From positions 434,001 through 498,000 of the forward strand of contig OY987227.1 of NCBI GenBank assembly GCA_963920705.1: a DNA stretch of 64,000 nt, in the 5' to 3' direction. This DNA is from Odiellus spinosus. Lineage: Eukaryota > Arthropoda > Arachnida > Opiliones > Phalangiidae. The position numbers and the translations under genes are program-made. The notes under the pieces are model-generated. The model did not search any database and was not told where the DNA came from. It saw only the letters and a program-made list of their open reading frames with translations. Positions 31,462 to 42,615 of the stretch are shown piece after piece. Each line of letters starts with the position of its first letter. Within the stretch, counting starts at the first letter, position 1.

Positions 31462-31584
31462 GTCAGGATGGCCGAGCGGTCTAAGGCGCCAGACTCAAGG
31501 GAGTTAAACTTTGCTTCCCCGCTAGGGGACTCTGTGAATTCTGGTCCTCCTATGAGGGCGTGGGTTCGATTCCCACTTCTGCCA
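31462..31584 (+). tRNA. tRNA-Leu(CAA), near-intact
   Basis: Consensus 5' exon and B box (GGTTCGATTCC). The 3' end reads TTCTGCCA, a single mismatch near the acceptor tip. Confidence 0.6.
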
Positions 31585-33160
31585 AATTTAAGTTTTTGTT
31601 TTAAAAAATAATATTAATATGATGGCGTTGTAGTGAGGTAGTTTATGAATAAGACGTGTTAGGATGGCCGAGCGGTCTAAGGCGCCAGACTCAATTGAGT
31701 TAATCCTCGCTTCACCGTTAGGGGACTCTGTGAATTCTATCCTCCTATGAGGGCGTGGGTTCGAATCTCACTTCTTACAAATTTAAGTTTTTGTTTTAAT
31801 ATATAATGGTAATAATATGGCGTTGTAGTGAGGTAGTTTATGGTTTCGAAGTGTCAGGATGATCGAGCGTTCTAAGGCGCCAGACTCAAGGTAGTTAAAC
31901 CTTGCTTCCCCGCTAGGGGACTCTGTGAATTCTGTTACTCGTATGAGTGCGTTGGTTCGAATACCACTTCTGACAAATTTAAGGTTTTGTTTTAAAATAT
32001 AATGGTAATAGTATGGCGTTGTAGTGAGTTCAACCTTGCTACTACGCTGAGGGAGTCCGTGAATCTTGGTCCTCGTATGAGGGCGTGGGATCGAATCCCA
32101 CTTCTGACAAAATTAAATTTTTGTTTTAAAATATAATGGTAATAGTATGGCGTTGTAGTGAGGTAGTTAATGTTTAAGACGTGTCAGGTTGGCCGAGCAG
32201 CATAAGGCGCCAGACTCAAGGGAGTTGTACATGCTTCCCCGATGGGGACTCTGTGAATTCTGGCCCTCGTACGTGGGCGTGGGCTCGAATCCCATTTCTG
32301 ACAATATTAAGATTTTGTTTTAAAATATAATGGCAATAGTATTGTGTTGTAGTGAGGTAGTTAATGGTTAAGACGTGTTAATTAGGCCGAGCGGTCTAAG
32401 GCGCCAAGCTCAAGGGAGTTAAACCTTGCTTCCCCGCTAGGGGACTCTGTGAATTCTGGTCTTCGTATAGGGGCGTGGGTTCGAATCCCACTTCTGACAA
32501 ATTTAAGTTTTTGTTTTAATATATAATGGTAATAATATGGCGTTGTAGTGAGGTAGTTATTGGTTGAGACGTGTCAGGTTGGCCGAGCGGCATAAGGCGC
32601 CAGACTCAAGGGAGTTGTACCCTGCTTCCCCGCTTGGGGACTCTGTGAATTCTGGCCGTCGAACGTGGGCGTTGGCTCGAATCCCATTTCTGACAATATT
32701 AAGTTTTTGTTTTAAAATATAATGGCAATAGTATGGCGTTGTAGTGAGGTAGTTAATGGTTAAGACGTGTTAGGATGGTCGAGCGGTCTAAGGCGCCAGA
32801 CTCAAGGGACTTAAACCTTGATTCCCCGCTAGGGGACTCTGTGAATTCTGTTCCTCGTATGAGGGCGTGGGTTCGAATCCCACTTCTGACAAATTTAACT
32901 TTTTGTTTTAAAATATAATGGTAATAGTATGGCGTTGTAGTGAGGTACTTAGTGGTTAAGACGTGTTAGGATTGCCGAGTGGTCTAAGACGCCATACTCA
33001 AGAGAGTTAAACCTTGTTTCCCCGCTAGGGGACTGTGCGAATTCTGGTCCTCGTATGAGGGCGTGGGTTCGAACACCACTTCTGTCAAATTTAAGTTTTT
33101 GTTTTTAAATATGATGGTAATAGTATGGCATTGTAGTGAGGTAGTTAATCCTTACGACGT

Positions 33161-33283
33161 GTCAGGATGGCCGAGCGGTCTAAGGCGCCAGACTCAAGGG
33201 AGTTAAACCTTGCTTCCCCGCTAGGGGACTCTGTGAATTCTGGTCCTCATGTGAGGGCGTGGGTTCGAATCCCACTTCTGACA
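33161..33283 (+). tRNA. tRNA-Leu(CAA), consensus copy
   Basis: Every stem pairs: acceptor GTCAGGA/TTCTGAC, anticodon CCAGA/TCTGG around CTCAAG, variable arm CCTC/GAGG, T stem GTGGG/CCCAC. Discriminator A73. The intron is 39 nt (33,199-33,237). A TTTTT run begins about 10 bp after the gene. Confidence 0.85.
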
Positions 33284-33552
33284 AATTTAAGTTTTTGTTT
33301 TAATATATAATGGTAATAATGTGGCGTTGTAGTGAGGTAGTTAATGGTTACGACGCGTCAGGAAGGTCGAGCGTTCTAGGGCGCCAGACTCAAGGGAGTT
33401 AAACCTTGATTCCCCGCTAGGGGACTCTGTGAATTCTGGTCCTCGTATGAGGGCGTGGGTTCGAATCCCTCTTCTGACAAATTTAAATTTTTGTTTTAAA
33501 ATATAATGGTAATAGTATGGCGTTGTAGTGAGGTAGTTAATGTTTAACTCGT

Positions 33553-33675
33553 GTCAGGATGGCCGAGCGGCATAAGGCGCCAGACTCAAGGGAGTTGTAC
33601 CTTGCTTCACCGCTAGGGGACTCTGTGAATTCTGGTCTTCGTATGAGGGCGTGGGTTCGAATCCCACTTCTGACA
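33553..33675 (+). tRNA. tRNA-Leu(CAA), D-loop variant CATAA
   Basis: The D loop reads GGCATAAGG instead of GGTCTAAGG, and the intron has CACC for CCCC. All stems and both promoter boxes are intact. Confidence 0.75.
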
Positions 33676-33920
33676 AATTTAAGTTTTTGTTTTAATATAT
33701 AATGGTAATAATATGGCGTTGTAGTGCGGTAGTTGAAGGTTAAGACTTGTCAGGATGGCCGAGCGGTCAAAGGCGCCAGGCGCAAGGGAGTTAAACCTTG
33801 TTTCCCCGCTAGGGAACTCTGTGAATTCTGGTCCTCGTGAGGGCATGGGGTCGAATTCCACTTCTGACAAATTTAAGTTTTTGTTTTATGGCGTAGTGAG
33901 GTAGTTAATGTTTAAGACGT

Positions 33921-34043
33921 GTCAGGATGGCCGAGCGGTCAAGGGCGCCAGACTCAAGGGAGTTGTACTTTGCTTCCCCGTTAGGGGACTATGTGAATTC
34001 TGGTCCTCGTATGAGGGCGTGGGTTCGAATCCCACTTCTGACA
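33921..34043 (+). tRNA. tRNA-Leu(CAA), D-loop variant CAAGGG
   Basis: The D arm reads GGTCAAGGGCGCC; anticodon, variable and T arms are consensus. The intron begins GGAGTTGTAC. Confidence 0.7.
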
Positions 34044-34288
34044 AATTTAAGTTTTTGTTTTAAAATATAATGGTAATAATATGGCGTTGTAGTGAGGTAG
34101 TTGAAGGTTAAGACTTGTCAGGATGGCCGAGCGGTCAAAGGCGCCAGGCGCAAGGGAGTTAAACCTTGTTTCCCCGCTAGGGGACTCTGTGAATTCTGGT
34201 CCTCGTGAGGGCGTGGGGTCGAATTCCACTTCTGACAAATTTAAGTTTTTGTTTTATGGCGTAGTGAGGTAGTTAATGTTTAAGACGT

Positions 34289-34411
34289 GTCAGGATGGCC
34301 GAGCGGTCAAAGGCGCCAGACTCAAGGGAGTTGTACTTTGCTTCCCCGTTAGGGGACTATGTGAATTCTGGTCCTCGTATGAGGGCGTGGGTTCGAATCC
34401 CACTTCTGACA
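34289..34411 (+). tRNA. tRNA-Leu(CAA), D-loop variant CAAAGG
   Basis: Fully paired copy with GGTCAAAGGCGCC in the D arm. Its spacer upstream is shortened (no 'aaaatataatggtaata'), placing it only 51 bp after the preceding copy. Confidence 0.72.
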
Positions 34412-34876
34412 AATTTAAGTTTTTGTTTTAAAATATAATGGTAATAATATGGCGTTGTAGTGAGGTAGTCAATAATTAAGAAGTGTCATGATGGCCGAGC
34501 GGTCTAAGGCGCTAGACTCAAGGGAGTTAAACCTCACTTCCCCGCTAGGGGACTCTGTGAATTCTGGTCCTCCTGTGAGGGCGTGGGTTCGAATACCACT
34601 TCTGACAAATTTAAGTTTTTGTTTTAATATATAATGGTAATAATATGGCGTTGTAGTGAGGTAGTTAATGGTTACGACATGTTAGGATGGTCGAGCGTTC
34701 TAGGGCGCCAGACTCAAGGGAGTTAAACCTTGTTTCCCCGCTTGGGGACTCTGTGAATTCTGGTCCTCGTATGAGGGCGTGGGTTCGAATCCCACTTCTG
34801 ACAAATTTAAATTTTTGTTTTAAAATATAATGGTAATAGTATGGCGTTGTAGTGAGGTAGTTAACGCTTAAGACGT

Positions 34877-34999
34877 GTCAGGTTGGCCGAGCGGCATAAG
34901 GCGCCAGACTCATGGGAGTTGTACCTTGTTTCCCCGCTTGGGGACTCTGTGAATTCTGGTCCTCGTAGGAGGGCGTGGCTTCGAATCCCACTTCTGACA
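34877..34999 (+). tRNA. tRNA-Leu-like body with CAU anticodon
   Basis: The loop reads CTCATG, so positions 34-36 are CAT (methionine codon) inside an otherwise leucine-type body with a paired anticodon stem (CCAGA/TCTGG) and long variable arm. The acceptor has a T7-T66 mismatch and the T stem a C53-C61 mismatch, so it may be inactive. Confidence 0.6.
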
Positions 35000-36968
35000 A
35001 ATTTAAGGTTTTGTTTTAAAATATAATGGTAATAGTATGGCTTGGTAGTGAGGTAGATAATTGTTAAGGCGTGTTAGGATGGCCGAGCGGTCTAAGGCGT
35101 TAGACTCATAGGAGTTAAACCTTGATTCCCCGCTAGGGGACTCTGTGAATACAGGTCCTTGTTTAAGGGCGTGGGTTCGAATCCCACTTCTGACAAAATT
35201 AAGTTTTTGTTTTAAAAAATAATATTAATATGATGGCGTTGTAGTGAGGTAGTTTATGAATAAGACGTGTTAGGATGGCCGAGCGGTCTAAGGCGCCAGA
35301 CTCAATTGAGTTAAACCTCGCTTCACCGTTAGGGGACTCTGTGTATTCTGGTCCTCGTATGAGGCCGTGGGTTCGAATCCCACTTCTGACAAATTTAAAG
35401 TTTTGTTTTAAAATATAATGGTAATAGTATGGCGTTGTAGTGAGGTAGATAATGGTAAAGACGTGTTAGGGTGGCCGAGCGGTCTAAGGCGCCAAATTCA
35501 AGGGAGTTAAACCTTGCTTTCCCGCTAGGGGACTCTGTGAATTCTGGTCCTCCCATGAGGGCGTGGGTTCGAATCTCACTTCTTACAAATTTAAGTTTTT
35601 GTTTTAATATATAATGGTAATAATATGGCGTTGTAGTGAGGTAGTTTATGGTTACGACGTGTCAGGATGGTCGAGCGTTCTAAGGCGCCAGACTCAAGGT
35701 AGTTAAACCTTGCTTCCCCGCTAGGGGACTCTGTGAATTCTGTTACTCGTATGAGTGCGTTGGTTCGAATACCACTTCAGACAAATTTAAGGTTTTGTTT
35801 TAAAATATAATGGTAATAGTATGGCGTTGTAGTGAGTTCAACCTTGCTACTACGCTGAGGGAGTCCGTGAATCTTGGTCCTCGTATGAGGGCGTGGGATC
35901 GAATCCCACTTCTGACAAAATTAAATTTTTGTTTTAAAATATAATGGTAATAGTATGGCGTTGTAGTGAGGTAGTTAATGTTTAAGACGTGTCAGGTTGG
36001 CCGAGCAGCATAAGGCGCCAGACTCAAGGGAGTTGTACATGCTTCCCCGATGGGGACTCTGTGAATTCTGGCCCTCGTACGTGGGCGTGGGCTCGAATCC
36101 CATTTCTGACAATATTAAGATTTTGTTTTAAAATATAATGGCAATAGTATTGTGTTGTAGTGAGGTAGTTAATGGTTAAGACGTGTTAATTAGGCCGAGC
36201 GGTCTAAGGCGCCAAGCTCAAGGGAGTTAAACCTTGCTTCCCCGCTAGGGGACTCTGTGAATTCTGGTCTTCGTATAGGGGCGTGGGTTCGAATCCCACT
36301 TCTGACAAATTTAAGTTTTTGTTTTAATATATAATGGTAATAATATGGCGTTGTAGTGAGGTAGTTATTGGTTGAGACGTGTCAGGTTGGCCGAGCGGCA
36401 TAAGGCGCCAGACTCAAGGGAGTTGTACCCTGCTTCCCCGCTTGGGGACTCTGTGAATTCTGGCCGTCGAACGTGGGCGTTGGCTCGAATCCCATTTCTG
36501 ACAATATTAAGTTTTTGTTTTAAAATATAATGGCAATAGTATGGCGTTGTAGTGAGGTAGTTAATGGTTAAGACGTGTTAGGATGGTCGAGCGGTCTAAG
36601 GCGCCAGACTCAAGGGACTTAAACCTTGATTCCCCGCTAGGGGACTCTGTGAATTCTGTTCCTCGTATGAGGGCGTGGGTTCGAATCCCACTTCTGACAA
36701 ATTTAACTTTTTGTTTTAAAATATAATGGTAATAGTATGGCGTTGTAGTGAGGTACTTAGTGGTTAAGACGTGTTAGGATTGCCGAGTGGTCTAAGACGC
36801 CATACTCAAGAGAGTTAAACCTTGTTTCCCCGCTAGGGGACTGTGCGAATTCTGGTCCTCGTATGAGGGCGTGGGTTCGAACACCACTTCTGTCAAATTT
36901 AAGTTTTTGTTTTTAAATATGATGGTAATAGTATGGCATTGTAGTGAGGTAGTTAATCCTTACGACGT

Positions 36969-37091
36969 GTCAGGATGGCCGAGCGGTCTAAGGCGCCAGA
37001 CTCAAGGGAGTTAAACCTTGCTTCCCCGCTAGGGGACTCTGTGAATTCTGGTCCTCATGTGAGGGCGTGGGTTCGAATCCCACTTCTGACA
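36969..37091 (+). tRNA. tRNA-Leu(CAA), consensus copy (unit 2)
   Basis: Sequence identical to 33,161-33,283 as read, exactly 3,808 bp away. Confidence 0.85.
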
Positions 37092-37360
37092 AATTTAAGT
37101 TTTTGTTTTAATATATAATGGTAATAATGTGGCGTTGTAGTGAGGTAGTTAATGGTTACGACGCGTCAGGAAGGTCGAGCGTTCTAGGGCGCCAGACTCA
37201 AGGGAGTTAAACCTTGATTCCCCGCTAGGGGACTCTGTGAATTCTGGTCCTCGTATGAGGGCGTGGGTTCGAATCCCTCTTCTGACAAATTTAAATTTTT
37301 GTTTTAAAATATAATGGTAATAGTATGGCGTTGTAGTGAGGTAGTTAATGTTTAACTCGT

Positions 37361-37483
37361 GTCAGGATGGCCGAGCGGCATAAGGCGCCAGACTCAAGGG
37401 AGTTGTACCTTGCTTCACCGCTAGGGGACTCTGTGAATTCTGGTCTTCGTATGAGGGCGTGGGTTCGAATCCCACTTCTGACA
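37361..37483 (+). tRNA. tRNA-Leu(CAA), D-loop variant (unit 2)
   Basis: Unit 2 copy of the CATAA D-loop form, unchanged. Confidence 0.75.
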
Positions 37484-37728
37484 AATTTAAGTTTTTGTTT
37501 TAATATATAATGGTAATAATATGGCGTTGTAGTGCGGTAGTTGAAGGTTAAGACTTGTCAGGATGGCCGAGCGGTCAAAGGCGCCAGGCGCAAGGGAGTT
37601 AAACCTTGTTTCCCCGCTAGGGAACTCTGTGAATTCTGGTCCTCGTGAGGGCATGGGGTCGAATTCCACTTCTGACAAATTTAAGTTTTTGTTTTATGGC
37701 GTAGTGAGGTAGTTAATGTTTAAGACGT

Positions 37729-37851
37729 GTCAGGATGGCCGAGCGGTCAAGGGCGCCAGACTCAAGGGAGTTGTACTTTGCTTCCCCGTTAGGGGACTAT
37801 GTGAATTCTGGTCCTCGTATGAGGGCGTGGGTTCGAATCCCACTTCTGACA
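37729..37851 (+). tRNA. tRNA-Leu(CAA), D-loop variant CAAGGG (unit 2)
   Basis: Same monomer one higher-order unit downstream, unchanged. Confidence 0.7.
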
Positions 37852-38096
37852 AATTTAAGTTTTTGTTTTAAAATATAATGGTAATAATATGGCGTTGTAG
37901 TGAGGTAGTTGAAGGTTAAGACTTGTCAGGATGGCCGAGCGGTCAAAGGCGCCAGGCGCAAGGGAGTTAAACCTTGTTTCCCCGCTAGGGGACTCTGTGA
38001 ATTCTGGTCCTCGTGAGGGCGTGGGGTCGAATTCCACTTCTGACAAATTTAAGTTTTTGTTTTATGGCGTAGTGAGGTAGTTAATGTTTAAGACGT

Positions 38097-38219
38097 GTCA
38101 GGATGGCCGAGCGGTCAAAGGCGCCAGACTCAAGGGAGTTGTACTTTGCTTCCCCGTTAGGGGACTATGTGAATTCTGGTCCTCGTATGAGGGCGTGGGT
38201 TCGAATCCCACTTCTGACA
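38097..38219 (+). tRNA. tRNA-Leu(CAA), D-loop variant CAAAGG (unit 2)
   Basis: Unit 2 copy with the same shortened upstream spacer. Confidence 0.72.
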
Positions 38220-38684
38220 AATTTAAGTTTTTGTTTTAAAATATAATGGTAATAATATGGCGTTGTAGTGAGGTAGTCAATAATTAAGAAGTGTCATGAT
38301 GGCCGAGCGGTCTAAGGCGCTAGACTCAAGGGAGTTAAACCTCACTTCCCCGCTAGGGGACTCTGTGAATTCTGGTCCTCCTGTGAGGGCGTGGGTTCGA
38401 ATACCACTTCTGACAAATTTAAGTTTTTGTTTTAATATATAATGGTAATAATATGGCGTTGTAGTGAGGTAGTTAATGGTTACGACATGTTAGGATGGTC
38501 GAGCGTTCTAGGGCGCCAGACTCAAGGGAGTTAAACCTTGTTTCCCCGCTTGGGGACTCTGTGAATTCTGGTCCTCGTATGAGGGCGTGGGTTCGAATCC
38601 CACTTCTGACAAATTTAAATTTTTGTTTTAAAATATAATGGTAATAGTATGGCGTTGTAGTGAGGTAGTTAACGCTTAAGACGT

Positions 38685-38807
38685 GTCAGGTTGGCCGAGC
38701 GGCATAAGGCGCCAGACTCATGGGAGTTGTACCTTGTTTCCCCGCTTGGGGACTCTGTGAATTCTGGTCCTCGTAGGAGGGCGTGGCTTCGAATCCCACT
38801 TCTGACA
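38685..38807 (+). tRNA. tRNA-Leu-like body with CAU anticodon (unit 2)
   Basis: Unit 2 copy of the CAT-anticodon monomer, unchanged. Confidence 0.6.
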
Positions 38808-40776
38808 AATTTAAGGTTTTGTTTTAAAATATAATGGTAATAGTATGGCTTGGTAGTGAGGTAGATAATTGTTAAGGCGTGTTAGGATGGCCGAGCGGTC
38901 TAAGGCGTTAGACTCATAGGAGTTAAACCTTGATTCCCCGCTAGGGGACTCTGTGAATACAGGTCCTTGTTTAAGGGCGTGGGTTCGAATCCCACTTCTG
39001 ACAAAATTAAGTTTTTGTTTTAAAAAATAATATTAATATGATGGCGTTGTAGTGAGGTAGTTTATGAATAAGACGTGTTAGGATGGCCGAGCGGTCTAAG
39101 GCGCCAGACTCAATTGAGTTAAACCTCGCTTCACCGTTAGGGGACTCTGTGTATTCTGGTCCTCGTATGAGGCCGTGGGTTCGAATCCCACTTCTGACAA
39201 ATTTAAAGTTTTGTTTTAAAATATAATGGTAATAGTATGGCGTTGTAGTGAGGTAGATAATGGTAAAGACGTGTTAGGGTGGCCGAGCGGTCTAAGGCGC
39301 CAAATTCAAGGGAGTTAAACCTTGCTTTCCCGCTAGGGGACTCTGTGAATTCTGGTCCTCCCATGAGGGCGTGGGTTCGAATCTCACTTCTTACAAATTT
39401 AAGTTTTTGTTTTAATATATAATGGTAATAATATGGCGTTGTAGTGAGGTAGTTTATGGTTACGACGTGTCAGGATGGTCGAGCGTTCTAAGGCGCCAGA
39501 CTCAAGGTAGTTAAACCTTGCTTCCCCGCTAGGGGACTCTGTGAATTCTGTTACTCGTATGAGTGCGTTGGTTCGAATACCACTTCTGACAAATTTAAGG
39601 TTTTGTTTTAAAATATAATGGTAATAGTATGGCGTTGTAGTGAGTTCAACCTTGCTACTACGCTGAGGGAGTCCGTGAATCTTGGTCCTCGTATGAGGGC
39701 GTGGGATCGAATCCCACTTCTGACAAAATTAAATTTTTGTTTTAAAATATAATGGTAATAGTATGGCGTTGTAGTGAGGTAGTTAATGTTTAAGACGTGT
39801 CAGGTTGGCCGAGCAGCATAAGGCGCCAGACTCAAGGGAGTTGTACATGCTTCCCCGATGGGGACTCTGTGAATTCTGGCCCTCGTACGTGGGCGTGGGC
39901 TCGAATCCCATTTCTGACAATATTAAGATTTTGTTTTAAAATATAATGGCAATAGTATTGTGTTGTAGTGAGGTAGTTAATGGTTAAGACGTGTTAATTA
40001 GGCCGAGCGGTCTAAGGCGCCAAGCTCAAGGGAGTTAAACCTTGCTTCCCCGCTAGGGGACTCTGTGAATTCTGGTCTTCGTATAGGGGCGTGGGTTCGA
40101 ATCCCACTTCTGACAAATTTAAGTTTTTGTTTTAATATATAATGGTAATAATATGGCGTTGTAGTGAGGTAGTTATTGGTTGAGACGTGTCAGGTTGGCC
40201 GAGCGGCATAAGGCGCCAGACTCAAGGGAGTTGTACCCTGCTTCCCCGCTTGGGGACTCTGTGAATTCTGGCCGTCGAACGTGGGCGTTGGCTCGAATCC
40301 CATTTCTGACAATATTAAGTTTTTGTTTTAAAATATAATGGCAATAGTATGGCGTTGTAGTGAGGTAGTTAATGGTTAAGACGTGTTAGGATGGTCGAGC
40401 GGTCTAAGGCGCCAGACTCAAGGGACTTAAACCTTGATTCCCCGCTAGGGGACTCTGTGAATTCTGTTCCTCGTATGAGGGCGTGGGTTCGAATCCCACT
40501 TCTGACAAATTTAACTTTTTGTTTTAAAATATAATGGTAATAGTATGGCGTTGTAGTGAGGTACTTAGTGGTTAAGACGTGTTAGGATTGCCGAGTGGTC
40601 TAAGACGCCATACTCAAGAGAGTTAAACCTTGTTTCCCCGCTAGGGGACTGTGCGAATTCTGGTCCTCGTATGAGGGCGTGGGTTCGAACACCACTTCTG
40701 TCAAATTTAAGTTTTTGTTTTTAAATATGATGGTAATAGTATGGCATTGTAGTGAGGTAGTTAATCCTTACGACGT

Positions 40777-40899
40777 GTCAGGATGGCCGAGCGGTCTAAG
40801 GCGCCAGACTCAAGGGAGTTAAACCTTGCTTCCCCGCTAGGGGACTCTGTGAATTCTGGTCCTCATGTGAGGGCGTGGGTTCGAATCCCACTTCTGACA
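40777..40899 (+). tRNA. tRNA-Leu(CAA), consensus copy (unit 3)
   Basis: Third occurrence of the fully paired monomer, with flanking spacers also unchanged. Confidence 0.85.
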
Positions 40900-41168
40900 A
40901 ATTTAAGTTTTTGTTTTAATATATAATGGTAATAATGTGGCGTTGTAGTGAGGTAGTTAATGGTTACGACGCGTCAGGAAGGTCGAGCGTTCTAGGGCGC
41001 CAGACTCAAGGGAGTTAAACCTTGATTCCCCGCTAGGGGACTCTGTGAATTCTGGTCCTCGTATGAGGGCGTGGGTTCGAATCCCTCTTCTGACAAATTT
41101 AAATTTTTGTTTTAAAATATAATGGTAATAGTATGGCGTTGTAGTGAGGTAGTTAATGTTTAACTCGT

Positions 41169-41291
41169 GTCAGGATGGCCGAGCGGCATAAGGCGCCAGA
41201 CTCAAGGGAGTTGTACCTTGCTTCACCGCTAGGGGACTCTGTGAATTCTGGTCTTCGTATGAGGGCGTGGGTTCGAATCCCACTTCTGACA
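41169..41291 (+). tRNA. tRNA-Leu(CAA), D-loop variant (unit 3)
   Basis: Unit 3 copy of the CATAA D-loop form, unchanged. Confidence 0.75.
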
Positions 41292-41536
41292 AATTTAAGT
41301 TTTTGTTTTAATATATAATGGTAATAATATGGCGTTGTAGTGCGGTAGTTGAAGGTTAAGACTTGTCAGGATGGCCGAGCGGTCAAAGGCGCCAGGCGCA
41401 AGGGAGTTAAACCTTGTTTCCCCGCTAGGGGACTCTGTGAATTCTGGTCCTCGTGAGGGCATGGGGTCGAATTCCACTTCTGACAAATTTAAGTTTTTGT
41501 TTTATGGCGTAGTGAGGTAGTTAATGTTTAAGACGT

Positions 41537-41659
41537 GTCAGGATGGCCGAGCGGTCAAGGGCGCCAGACTCAAGGGAGTTGTACTTTGCTTCCCCGTTAG
41601 GGGACTATGTGAATTCTGGTCCTCGTATGAGGGCGTGGGTTCGAATCCCACTTCTGACA
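41537..41659 (+). tRNA. tRNA-Leu(CAA), D-loop variant CAAGGG (unit 3)
   Basis: Same monomer two units downstream, unchanged. Confidence 0.7.
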
Positions 41660-41904
41660 AATTTAAGTTTTTGTTTTAAAATATAATGGTAATAATATGG
41701 CGTTGTAGTGAGGTAGTTGAAGGTTAAGACTTGTCAGGATGGCCGAGCGGTCAAAGGCGCCAGGCGCAAGGGAGTTAAACCTTGTTTCCCCGCTAGGGGA
41801 CTCTGTGAATTCTGGTCCTCGTGAGGGCGTGGGGTCGAATTCCACTTCTGACAAATTTAAGTTTTTGTTTTATGGCGTAGTGAGGTAGTTAATGTTTAAG
41901 ACGT

Positions 41905-42027
41905 GTCAGGATGGCCGAGCGGTCAAAGGCGCCAGACTCAAGGGAGTTGTACTTTGCTTCCCCGTTAGGGGACTATGTGAATTCTGGTCCTCGTATGAGG
42001 GCGTGGGTTCGAATCCCACTTCTGACA
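41905..42027 (+). tRNA. tRNA-Leu(CAA), D-loop variant CAAAGG (unit 3)
   Basis: Unit 3 copy with the same shortened upstream spacer. Confidence 0.72.
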
Positions 42028-42492
42028 AATTTAAGTTTTTGTTTTAAAATATAATGGTAATAATATGGCGTTGTAGTGAGGTAGTCAATAATTAAGAAGT
42101 GTCATGATGGCCGAGCGGTCTAAGGCGCTAGACTCAAGGGAGTTAAACCTCACTTCCCCGCTAGGGGACTCTGTGAATTCTGGTCCTCCTGTGAGGGCGT
42201 GGGTTCGAATACCACTTCTGACAAATTTAAGTTTTTGTTTTAATATATAATGGTAATAATATGGCGTTGTAGTGAGGTAGTTAATGGTTACGACATGTTA
42301 GGATGGTCGAGCGTTCTAGGGCGCCAGACTCAAGGGAGTTAAACCTTGTTTCCCCGCTTGGGGACTCTGTGAATTCTGGTCCTCGTATGAGGGCGTGGGT
42401 TCGAATCCCACTTCTGACAAATTTAAATTTTTGTTTTAAAATATAATGGTAATAGTATGGCGTTGTAGTGAGGTAGTTAACGCTTAAGACGT

Positions 42493-42615
42493 GTCAGGTT
42501 GGCCGAGCGGCATAAGGCGCCAGACTCATGGGAGTTGTACCTTGTTTCCCCGCTTGGGGACTCTGTGAATTCTGGTCCTCGTAGGAGGGCGTGGCTTCGA
42601 ATCCCACTTCTGACA
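42493..42615 (+). tRNA. tRNA-Leu-like body with CAU anticodon (unit 3)
   Basis: Unit 3 copy of the CAT-anticodon monomer, unchanged. Confidence 0.6.

Larger units (their letters stand above)
29563..31779 (+). repeat. tRNA-Leu array block, 12 plus-strand copies
   Basis: Copies at 29,563-29,684; 29,758-29,877; 29,937-30,058; 30,132-30,254; 30,328-30,437; 30,511-30,633; 30,707-30,829; 30,901-31,023; 31,097-31,210; 31,266-31,388; 31,462-31,584; 31,658-31,779. The first copies repeat, in the same order, monomers of 24,564-24,955 and then jump to those of 25,985-26,682, showing block duplication with internal loss. 30,707 carries CAT in the anticodon position with a weakened stem. 31,097 lost its 3' end. 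Confidence 0.88.
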
